Below are positions 1-5,197 of a DNA stretch of 5,197 nt, one piece after another. The notes under the pieces are model-generated. The model searched no databases, was not told where the DNA came from, and saw nothing but the letters and a program-made list of their open reading frames with translations. A program made the translations under genes and the position numbers. Origin of the DNA: a bacterium SM23_31 (lineage in GTDB: Bacteria; SM23-31); contig LJUD01000265.1 in assembly GCA_001304035.1 (NCBI GenBank), positions 1-5,197 on the forward strand. The letters run 5' to 3'. Each line of letters starts with the position of its first letter. The stretch's first letter is position 1.

Positions 1-357
1 CAGTAAATTACTTATCAATTAAAGTATATTTGACCAAACATTTTTATTTGTATAAATATAGTAAAATGTGCTGAAAAATCCAAGAATGTTTATACATTTC
101 ATAAAATGCAGACAGAAAAAACTTTTTGACTGCAGAAATACAAAAGCGGCTAAATCCCGGAAAGTTTAAAAATATATATTTATTTTCGATGCCTGAAATA
201 CCATGCCTCTTAGGTCATTAAAGTATTAATATTATTATTCTTTTCTTGCTCTATTAAAATTTTTTTTTTATAATATGTTTAATACATTTTCCTCATTTTG
301 CTTTAGGCAATAAATCGGTTTTAAAACAGAAAAATCACTCTAATTTAGGGGATTGAC
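1..357. other. AT-rich non-coding upstream region
   Basis: Stops are frequent in all frames and no coding stretch is visible on either strand. The region is rich in A and T runs, including a run of T at about 261-269. The only readable signals are a candidate promoter ending at 274 and the AGGGGA ribosome-binding site at 347-352 for the gene at 358. No terminator, tRNA or repeat was found here. Confidence 0.6.
246..274 (+). promoter_or_regulatory. Candidate sigma70-type promoter for the gene at 358
   Basis: A perfect TATAAT lies at 269-274. TTGCTC lies at 246-251, giving 17 bases between boxes, but it matches only three of six positions of TTGACA. Transcription would begin near 281 and leave a leader of about 77 bases. 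In DNA this AT-rich a TATAAT arises easily by chance, so the assignment rests mainly on spacing and position. Confidence 0.3.
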
Positions 358-858
358 ATGGCTAACCACTTTATGGATTTTTTTACTAACCATGTAGAGT
401 TATCACCTGATGCAGTTTTTCAGAATTTCAAATTACAAAAAGACACTCTCTACAAAAATGTTTGTACTGTATTCGCCAATACGGTTCTTCAAAGGTCATT
501 ACCTTTCTCTGCAATATTAGCCTACAATACCAGTGCTGAAAAAGCGGCTAAGCAATTCCTTCGCAACTCTATTGAAAAATCATATTTTAAAGCCAGAATA
601 GGAGATACTTTTTCAGCGCTATCCGAATTTTACAAACTGAATTCCGGTGATTTAGCCGTTTTTGTTCTTGCCGAATCACTGGATGATTATCTGTATTTTT
701 GCGTGGAATCGCTCAATGATCAGTGCCGGATCGGAATAATTGACAAGGCGAAAGTTTCGGGTAGGCGAGATATTATTATAAATCTGCTCGATTATCTTAA
801 GCTGCACGGTTACAAAGCAGAGCCGTTACTGGCATTGCCCGATACTATTACGTTGTAA
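358..858 (+). CDS. Hypothetical protein, 166 residues, likely cytosolic
   Basis: I do not recognise this protein. It has no signal peptide, no membrane-length hydrophobic segment and no catalytic motif I can name. It reads as a mixed alpha/beta soluble protein. Residues 97-118 hold two short hydrophobic stretches (DLAVFVLAESLDDYLYF) that look like beta strands around an acidic turn, followed by a strand near 124-129 (RIGIIDK) and a helix near 137-150 (RRDIIINLLDYLKLHGY). Three cysteines (36, 115, 123) are not arranged as a metal site. The start is well supported: AGGGGA at 347-352 lies five bases before the ATG. The gene stands alone, with the next gene 292 bases downstream, so its neighbours say little about its role. 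It may be a small regulatory or adaptor protein, but nothing in the sequence shows this. Confidence 0.8.
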   Translation: MANHFMDFFTNHVELSPDAVFQNFKLQKDTLYKNVCTVFANTVLQRSLPFSAILAYNTSAEKAAKQFLRNSIEKSYFKARIGDTFSALSEFYKLNSGDLAVFVLAESLDDYLYFCVESLNDQCRIGIIDKAKVSGRRDIIINLLDYLKLHGYKAEPLLALPDTITL

Positions 859-927
859 CTATAAGGTTATAAAATTAGTTCAGTAAAGTGTTTTTTGTTC
901 TGATAGAGATTATTACTAAAATATGGT

Positions 928-955
928 TGTTAGCTATCAGCGGTCGGCTTTCAGC
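928..955 (+). repeat. Four tandem degenerate heptamers (nnTCAGC type)
   Basis: The sequence divides into four consecutive 7-base units: TGTTAGC, TATCAGC, GGTCGGC and TTTCAGC. All end in pyrimidine-purine-G-C after T, with variable first two bases. On the other strand the units read GCTGAnn. Periodicity stops on both sides. Short tandem heptanucleotide repeats of this sort occur in intergenic DNA of various bacteria; whether this one is part of a genome-wide family cannot be seen from a single copy. Confidence 0.45.
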
Positions 956-980
956 ATAAGATTTTGGACTGTTTCGCTTT

Positions 981-1004
981 TTGTTGGAACACAACGGCTT
1001 TTTT
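981..1004 (+). terminator. Weak terminator-like hairpin downstream of the 166-residue protein gene
   Basis: TTGTTG (981-986) pairs with CAACGG (992-997) to give four Watson-Crick pairs plus two outer G-T wobbles, with a loop of five bases, followed at once by C and six T (999-1004). The stem is short and lies 123 bases after the stop codon at 858, so it is a marginal candidate. It would separate the first gene from the channel gene. Confidence 0.22.
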
Positions 1005-1150
1005 CCAAACGATCTTACTAACCGGTATGATTACATGTTTGACAGTACATAGAAACAAAGCCTGCCGTTATCGCTGCAGTTTATTTAGTCAGTTGACTTA
1101 GCACCGGCAGTCGTCAGTAAAACACGCCTTTTTTTTATTGGTATACAATC

Positions 1151-2281
1151 ATGAATGAGAAAACTAAATGTTCTTATAAAGATTGCGAGAGAAACTCATG
1201 GAATCCTATAGAGAGTGAGCAACCATTTTGTATTTTCCATTCTCCCAGGATTGAGGATAAAAAAGATGATTTTAAAAAAGCATGGGAGAAATTTCTAAAT
1301 GAACACAAAGATTACGATGGAAATTTTATTAATATTGATTGCAGTGGATTTGTTTTTCCTATCAATGTTTCTTTTAGTGATACTAAATTTTCTAAAATAG
1401 CTTCTTTTAGTAATACTAAATTTTTAAAAACAGCTTTTTTCGATAATGCCGAATTTTCGGATTGTGTTTCTTTTATAGATGCTAAGTTTTTTAATGAAGC
1501 TTCTTTCACTGATGCTAAATTTTCAAGTAAAGCTGTTTTCATAGGTGCTGAATTTTCGGGTAGATCTCTTTTCATGAGTACTGAATTTTCGGATTCAGCT
1601 TTTTTTATGAATTCTAAATTTTCGGGTTCTACTAATTTCACAGATGCTAAATATTTGAGAAAAGCTATTTTCAATAATGCAAATTTTATAGGTGTTGATC
1701 TTAGTTATTCCTCATTTGATAACTGCCGTTTTGATAATGTTAGAAAAGGAATTAACTACAGCCTAAAACCTGTCAAATGGAAAAAACCGGAAAAAAAGTG
1801 GAAACTATGGAAATATAAGAAGCTCAAAGAACCTATCCCTCCAACCAATTTTACGGGTATCGAAACGTCTGGTATAATTGCATCAACAAATCGTCAGTTT
1901 ATTCGTGATATACAGGACCAGCAATTCATCAATCAGTTTAAAGAACGCCATAAATTCTGGTATTATTTATGGCATTATTCATCTGATTGCGGACGAAGCT
2001 TTGGATTGTTTTTAGAATGGTGTTTAGTTATTGCGCTTGTATTTGGATTCATTTATTGGTTCAATGGTGAATGCTGGTTCGAAAACTATGGAGAGTGGAA
2101 TTGGATAACACCATTTTACTATTCGATTGTTACATTCTCTACGCTCGGCTTTGGAGATATTTCTCCAAAATTAGGAAACACCATTGCACAATTTACGGTA
2201 ATGTTTGAAGTATTTCTTGGTTACTTAGGGCTCGGCGGTCTCATTTCTATTTTAGCTAACAAGCTCGCCAGCCGTGCATAA
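1151..2281 (+). CDS. Pentapeptide-repeat protein with C-terminal two-helix potassium-channel domain
   Basis: An integral membrane protein, probably a tetrameric potassium-type channel with a large cytosolic sensor region. Domains in order: a Cys/His cluster C7-x4-C12-x14-C27-x2-H30, likely a small zinc site; ten 11-residue repeats of pentapeptide type (73-182) ending in true 5-residue spacing to F194; a linker at 206-226 with 11 Lys and 3 Trp; a segment around 248-283 (NRQFIRDIQDQ, then SDCGRSF) that I recall as typical of repeat-channel proteins of this kind; TM1 about 284-304; pore helix about 320-330; filter TLGFGD at 331-336 in place of TVGYGD; TM2 about 345-368. The start is the first ATG before the Cys cluster, although no Shine-Dalgarno sequence precedes it (GGTATACAATC). 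The gene is very AT-rich and stands alone, consistent with but not proof of acquisition. The trigger is unknown; the repeat domain may bind a protein or lipid. Potassium selectivity is inferred from the filter only. Confidence 0.9.
   Translation: MNEKTKCSYKDCERNSWNPIESEQPFCIFHSPRIEDKKDDFKKAWEKFLNEHKDYDGNFINIDCSGFVFPINVSFSDTKFSKIASFSNTKFLKTAFFDNAEFSDCVSFIDAKFFNEASFTDAKFSSKAVFIGAEFSGRSLFMSTEFSDSAFFMNSKFSGSTNFTDAKYLRKAIFNNANFIGVDLSYSSFDNCRFDNVRKGINYSLKPVKWKKPEKKWKLWKYKKLKEPIPPTNFTGIETSGIIASTNRQFIRDIQDQQFINQFKERHKFWYYLWHYSSDCGRSFGLFLEWCLVIALVFGFIYWFNGECWFENYGEWNWITPFYYSIVTFSTLGFGDISPKLGNTIAQFTVMFEVFLGYLGLGGLISILANKLASRA
1367..1696 (+). repeat. Ten tandem 33-base coding repeats (11-residue units)
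   Basis: Phe recurs at residues 75, 86, 97, 108, 119, 130, 141, 152, 163 and 174, and again five residues after each (80, 91, 102 and so on, with Tyr at 168). The unit is roughly [A/S]-F-x-[D/N]-[A/T]-[K/E]-F-S-x-x-x. Spacing therefore alternates 5 and 6, giving an 11-residue period, until it becomes strictly 5 after residue 174 (F174, F179, L184, F189, F194). At DNA level the units share words such as GATGCTAAATTTTC and GAATTTTCGG, indicating expansion by duplication. Confidence 0.9.
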
Positions 2282-2787
2282 AGCCGGTCAAATGATGATC
2301 TGTGAAGATTGTATTCCGCTGAATAACCGTGTCTTTTAAAGTTATGTAATTTAATTCTGGGTCACAACCTCATATAAATTTCGTTTCCTATTAGCTGTGA
2401 AGATATAGAAAATACACTAATAGATGGGATATATTAATTCAGGAAAAACGATATTATTGACCGGGCGAGAACGTCTGTTCCGCAAGTGATGTTAGTGCTG
2501 CAAAGAAGTTTATCTTAACAAGTATCCATTATATGAAATTAGGAATGCGGCATTGTGCAGCGGCTTTACTTTTAATGAAAGTTGTTATCTCGGCAATTTA
2601 AAAAATATTTGTGAATTAAAAATATTTCCAAATGTATTATATAGAACGAATAATTTTATTGATTTTTAAATAATACTTTTTTACACTCAATCGGGAATTT
2701 TTATCCTCAAACTCCGAAAGTCTTTCTATATATTTTTTGCCTGTACACATCAATAGCGGTTTTTACAGTTTCTCATATATTTTCAGC

Positions 2788-2793
2788 TATAAT
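2788..2793 (+). promoter_or_regulatory. Candidate -10 box for the amidohydrolase operon
   Basis: A perfect TATAAT lies about 93 bases before the start codon at 2886, which would give a leader of roughly 85 bases. The best -35 resemblance is TTTACA at 2762-2767, but the 20-base spacing is longer than the usual 16-18. There is no TGn extension. No operator or riboswitch fold is evident in the leader. Confidence 0.27.
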
Positions 2794-2873
2794 AATTGAT
2801 AAAAACGCTTAGTAACTCGATTAATTGCATGTCAGTTGTAAAAAAATCCAATTAAACATTAACAGTATGAATT

Positions 2874-2881
2874 AGGGAGGA
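2874..2881 (+). promoter_or_regulatory. Strong Shine-Dalgarno sequence of the first amidohydrolase
   Basis: AGGGAGGA ends four bases before the ATG at 2886. Its strength fixes that start over later in-frame ATGs (Met9). It also shows that this organism uses Shine-Dalgarno initiation, unlike most Bacteroidota. Confidence 0.75.
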
Positions 2882-2885
2882 CTGT

Positions 2886-4679
2886 ATGAAATTTCTCAAC
2901 AAATGTGGGATGCATTTCCAACCGGTAATTTTTGCAGCAATTCTGATTTTTGGGGTGCTGATTTCAACCGGTTGGAGTCAGGACGTGTATCAGCAGATTT
3001 CACGCACAGACAGATTGGTCAATCAATATCCCGCTGTCTATGCAATAACGAATGTGCGTATTGTTGTAGGGGACGGGACAACAATTGGTAATAGTACAAT
3101 CATCATTAAAAACGGCTTAATCGACGCTATCGGGTCAGATATGCCGGTGCCTGAAGACGCTGTCGAGATTGATGGCGTAGGGCTTACCGTCTACCCGGGT
3201 TTTATCGATGTTCATACTAATTTAGGCTTCGGATCTCGGCAGGGCGGTGGCGGTGGATTTGCTCAGCAGCGACCGACACAAACGCAGCAACAGCAGCAGC
3301 AAGAAGAACAACCCGAACCAAATACCCGTTCATTCGACGCAAATTTACGTCCGGATAAGACAGCTATTGACGACATCGATTTCGACGACAATAGTTTTGA
3401 GACTGCCCGTGAAGCGGGTATAACCGCTGCGTTAGCGGTCAACCGGCAGGGTGTTTTTCCCGGAAAAAGCTCCGTGGTGAGCACGTTTGTTGACGATCCC
3501 TTGAGCGGTGTCATTAAAGGTTCCTCGTTTCAATTTATACAATACAGCAATGTCCGCTCAGGCTATCCTTCAACGTTGATGGCAGTTGTGGCTTTTCAGC
3601 GACAGTCGTTGATGGATGCACAGTACTACATGGACCTCGAAGCAAGGTATGAGAAAAGCGGCAGGGGTATGCCGAGACCGGTATATGATTCCGTATTACG
3701 AGACCTGTTTCCGGTAGTTCGCGGTGAAGAAACGGTTATTATACCGGTATCACAGGAGAACGACATTATACGTGCGATAAACCTTGCAAAACAGTTTAAT
3801 CTCAAGTACATGTTAAGCGGTGTGGTTGAAGGTTATCGTGTTATTGAGCTGTTGAAAGAGGAAAACGTACCGCTTATTGTGAGCCTCAATTACCCGCAGC
3901 CGCGCAGTACGACCGGATATGCCTTTAACATGCCGTTTACGCCGTACGAAAAAACCCCGCCTCCCGGCGGTGCAAGGCAGGAACGCGGTGAAGACCCTAA
4001 CGAAGAACTGAGTAATGCTATTGAAGCCGAACTTCACGGCAATGCCAATACGCTGTATCAAGCCGGAATACCTTTTGTCTTGTCATCAGGCGGATCATAC
4101 AACAACTTTATTGAGAATCTCCGTCAGGCTGTTAATGCGGGGCTTCCTGGCGACGTTGCCCTCGCAAAATTGACCACAGAGTCTGCGGAATTGCTCGGCG
4201 TTTCGGATGTGCTTGGCACGGTGGAACTCGGAAAAATCGCTAATCTCATCCTCGCTGACGGAGATTTGCTCGATGAAAAAACTGTTATACGGCATGTCTT
4301 TGTCGACGGGAAAAAGGTTGATGTGGTTATACCGCCCGGCGAAACCGGTGAAGACAGAGGCAGAATCCTTGAACCTGCTCCGGAGATTAATATTGACGGA
4401 ACGTGGGATCTCACTACAGAATTCGGAACCCGAACCAGTACAATGCAAATGGTATTGAAAAGGGACGGCAGTAAGTTAACCGGTACCATATCCTCTCAAT
4501 TAGGCGAAACGGTTATCTCGAACGGTTCTATAGAAGATGACAAAATCTCATTTTCGATTGCTTTTGGTGAGTTCAGCCTGACTTTTAAAGGTACAGTTTC
4601 AGGAAAAACCATGAAAGGTACAGCCGCAGCCGGCGAATACGGAACGTTGAACTGGTCTGCAATAAAACCGGATATGTAA
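2886..4679 (+). CDS. Exported amidohydrolase-family protein, probably catalytically inactive, with C-terminal beta domain
   Basis: A 597-residue secreted protein of the amidohydrolase superfamily (imidazolonepropionase-like branch). A Sec signal peptide covers about residues 1-31 (hydrophobic core 14-28, cleavage likely near GWS-QD). The N-terminal beta part carries ITNVRIVVGDG (54-64) and YPGFIDVHTN (103-112). The barrel follows, with EAGITAALAV (176-185) and PGKSSVV (192-198), and the usual end motif LTTESAELLGVSDVLGTVELGKIANLILADG (429-459, cited by its ends). Metal ligands are largely missing: HxH is HTN (110-112), the region where the metal-binding Asp is expected reads SSGGS (400-404), and only four His occur in all (10, 110, 384, 470). 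A Gly/Gln-rich insertion lies at 120-143. Residues 503-593 form a separate beta-rich domain (IDGTWDLT, LTGTISS, MKGTAAAG) resembling small lipocalin-like barrels. It is likely a periplasmic structural or regulatory partner of the next gene product, 41 bases downstream. The substrate is unknown. Confidence 0.9.
   Translation: MKFLNKCGMHFQPVIFAAILIFGVLISTGWSQDVYQQISRTDRLVNQYPAVYAITNVRIVVGDGTTIGNSTIIIKNGLIDAIGSDMPVPEDAVEIDGVGLTVYPGFIDVHTNLGFGSRQGGGGGFAQQRPTQTQQQQQQEEQPEPNTRSFDANLRPDKTAIDDIDFDDNSFETAREAGITAALAVNRQGVFPGKSSVVSTFVDDPLSGVIKGSSFQFIQYSNVRSGYPSTLMAVVAFQRQSLMDAQYYMDLEARYEKSGRGMPRPVYDSVLRDLFPVVRGEETVIIPVSQENDIIRAINLAKQFNLKYMLSGVVEGYRVIELLKEENVPLIVSLNYPQPRSTTGYAFNMPFTPYEKTPPPGGARQERGEDPNEELSNAIEAELHGNANTLYQAGIPFVLSSGGSYNNFIENLRQAVNAGLPGDVALAKLTTESAELLGVSDVLGTVELGKIANLILADGDLLDEKTVIRHVFVDGKKVDVVIPPGETGEDRGRILEPAPEINIDGTWDLTTEFGTRTSTMQMVLKRDGSKLTGTISSQLGETVISNGSIEDDKISFSIAFGEFSLTFKGTVSGKTMKGTAAAGEYGTLNWSAIKPDM
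3264..3311 (+). repeat. CAG/CAA-rich low-complexity tract coding for a Gln-rich loop
   Basis: Codons for QQRPTQTQQQQQQEEQ (residues 127-142), with six consecutive Gln codons at 3285-3302, follow a run of five Gly (residues 120-124). The tract interrupts the barrel just after the degenerate HTN motif, where it would form a flexible surface loop. CAG and CAA are mixed, so slippage would be limited, but the length may vary between strains. Confidence 0.7.
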
Positions 4680-4709
4680 TAGGAAAAATAACATTGAAAA
4701 TAAAATTAT

Positions 4710-4714
4710 AGGAG
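4710..4714 (+). promoter_or_regulatory. Shine-Dalgarno sequence fixing the start of the second amidohydrolase
   Basis: AGGAG lies six bases before the ATG at 4721. A nearer ATG at 4716 is in another frame and too close to the site. No promoter or terminator is evident in the 41-base gap, so the gene is most likely co-transcribed with the one before it. Confidence 0.7.
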
Positions 4715-4720
4715 TATGAT

Positions 4721-5197
4721 ATGCACGGAATTAAATTTAAATTGGTTGTCCGGCTGTCACTCATGTGCATGGCGGTTTTAGGATTTTCGATTCCTGCTTC
4801 AGGGCAGGACCTGTTTATCTCAAACGCCACGATCCTGACCGGCACCGGAGAAACAATAGAAAATGGTTCGATCCTTATTAGAAACGGCAAAATCGCCCAA
4901 TTAGGCACGAACCTCAGCGTTCCATTCGGCGTCGAGGTCATCGATGCTACGGGTCTATATGCAATGCCGGGTATTATCGACGCCCATTCGCATCTGGCTG
5001 CATCCGGAATAAATGAAGGCACCACGCAGAATTCAGCGATGGCTGATATTTCTGACGCAATTGTGCATGACGATTACGGCATGTACCGTGCGCTTGCAGG
5101 CGGCGTAACTGCTTTACATACCCTGCACGGAAGCGCCAATGTCTTTGGAAGTAAGGATGAGGTGCTCAAACTCAAATGGGGACGCCCGTGGGAAGAA
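4721..5197 (+). CDS. Exported amidohydrolase, N-terminal part (cut by window end)
   Basis: The first 159 residues of a secreted metal-dependent amidohydrolase; the frame is still open at the window edge. A signal peptide covers about residues 1-28 (cleavage near ASG-QD); Cys16 is not in a lipobox. Then come the N-terminal beta part (ISNATILTGTG, 33-43; ILIRNGKIAQLG, 51-62) and PGIIDAHSH (83-91) with the intact metal-binding HxH at H89 and H91. HDDYGMYRALAGGVTALHTL (116-135) and LHGSAN (135-140) followed by LKLKWG (149-154) match, from memory, a group of Bacteroidota-type amidohydrolases with LHGSAN and KLRWG signatures, where the Lys may be the carboxylated metal ligand. Unlike its upstream neighbour, it appears active as far as can be read. 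The substrate cannot be inferred: the superfamily includes dipeptidases, imidazolonepropionases and other cyclic-amide hydrolases. The remaining His and Asp ligands lie beyond the window. Confidence 0.9.
   Translation, partial: MHGIKFKLVVRLSLMCMAVLGFSIPASGQDLFISNATILTGTGETIENGSILIRNGKIAQLGTNLSVPFGVEVIDATGLYAMPGIIDAHSHLAASGINEGTTQNSAMADISDAIVHDDYGMYRALAGGVTALHTLHGSANVFGSKDEVLKLKWGRPWEE

Larger units (their letters stand above)
859..1150. other. Intergenic spacer between the 166-residue protein and the channel gene
   Basis: No open frame of useful length is present. The spacer holds a four-unit heptamer repeat (928-955) and a weak hairpin with a T run (981-1004). Two TTGAC-type sequences, TTGACA at 1039-1044 and TTGACT at 1093-1098, could be -35 boxes for the channel gene, but neither has a good -10 at the right distance. 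The best is AGTAAA 17 bases after the second, matching three of six positions. I looked for an integron attC site because AACGGC (993-998) and GCCGTT (1064-1069) form an inverted pair, but the inner boxes are missing. Confidence 0.5.
2282..2885. other. Gene-poor 604-base region before the amidohydrolase operon
   Basis: No convincing gene is present on either strand. Two overlapping open stretches in adjacent frames, 2438-2515 and 2496-2666, might be a decayed coding sequence: the second runs 57 codons without an ATG and begins directly after a TAG. A 22-codon ATG frame at 2533-2601 encodes a hydrophobic peptide but has no ribosome-binding site. From about 2580 the DNA becomes very AT-rich. 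The end of the region holds a candidate promoter and the ribosome-binding site of the next gene. No clear terminator follows the channel gene. Confidence 0.5.

Noticed and set aside
142..551. Shared 12-base word AAAAGCGGCTAA at 142-153 and within the first gene at 540-551
   Set aside because: The match does not extend on either side and is most likely chance.
993..1069. Inverted pair AACGGC / GCCGTT resembling the outer boxes of an integron attC site
   Set aside because: The inner boxes and the expected imperfect palindrome between them are missing, the neighbouring genes are widely spaced, and no integrase is in view.
1312..1674. 120-codon open frame on the minus strand inside the channel gene
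   Set aside because: It is antisense to the 33-base repeats, whose regular composition keeps the opposite strand free of stops. Its repeated Glu-Asn-Leu-Ala pattern is simply the mirror of the Phe-rich units, and the plus-strand gene has clear domains.
2533..2601. 22-codon frame encoding a hydrophobic peptide (MKLGMRHC...VVISAI)
   Set aside because: There is no Shine-Dalgarno sequence before it, although three of the four genes here have a clear one, and frames of this length are expected by chance in 600 bases.
2713..2738. GAAAG/CTTTC hairpin followed by a T run, as a terminator
   Set aside because: The loop would be a single base and the T run is separated from the stem by TATATA; it is also more than 400 bases after the channel gene.
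4124..4489. Two overlapping minus-strand open frames within the first amidohydrolase (4095-4448 and 4124-4489)
   Set aside because: They are shadows of a moderate-G+C coding region; the plus-strand product carries conserved amidohydrolase motifs there.
4585..5025. 146-codon open frame on the minus strand across the gap between the two amidohydrolases
   Set aside because: It overlaps two well-supported genes on the other strand, spans their ribosome-binding site and has no recognisable protein features.

Overview
The window looks like chromosomal DNA from a Gram-negative-type bacterium, probably in the FCB assemblage or a related candidate phylum (Calditrichota, KSB1, Marinimicrobia or similar). 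This is inferred from the pair of secreted imidazolonepropionase-like amidohydrolases with Sec signal peptides, a combination I associate with Bacteroidota and their relatives. Three of the four genes have strong Shine-Dalgarno sequences (AGGGGA, AGGGAGGA, AGGAG), which argues against typical Bacteroidota. The taxonomic call is weak.

Layout: (1) 1-357 is AT-rich non-coding DNA with one candidate promoter. (2) 358-858 encodes an unrecognised 166-residue cytosolic protein. (3) 859-1150 is an intergenic spacer with a four-unit heptamer repeat and a weak terminator-like hairpin. (4) 1151-2281 encodes a membrane protein that joins an N-terminal Cys/His cluster, ten 11-residue repeats of the pentapeptide-repeat type, a Lys/Trp-rich linker and a two-helix potassium-channel pore with filter TLGFGD. 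(5) 2282-2885 is about 600 bases with no convincing gene, ending in a candidate promoter. (6) 2886-4679 and 4721-5197 (cut by the window edge) are two exported amidohydrolase-family proteins 41 bases apart, almost certainly one operon.

The most interesting point is the amidohydrolase pair. The first protein keeps the fold signatures, but its metal-binding HxH is HTN, the C-terminal region where the metal-binding Asp is expected reads SSGGS, and it has only four histidines in 597 residues. It is probably a catalytically inactive partner. The second protein has an intact HSH and a GSAN motif. As I recall, Bacteroidota carry fused proteins of about 1000 residues with the same order of degenerate and intact halves, which would make this operon a split version and suggests the two proteins work as a complex in the periplasm.

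The left half is much more AT-rich than the amidohydrolase operon (10 G+C of 60 at 1381-1440 against 36 of 60 at 4141-4200). The channel gene and its flanks may therefore be accessory DNA beside a more conserved operon. I see no tRNA, rRNA, CRISPR array, transposase or integrase.
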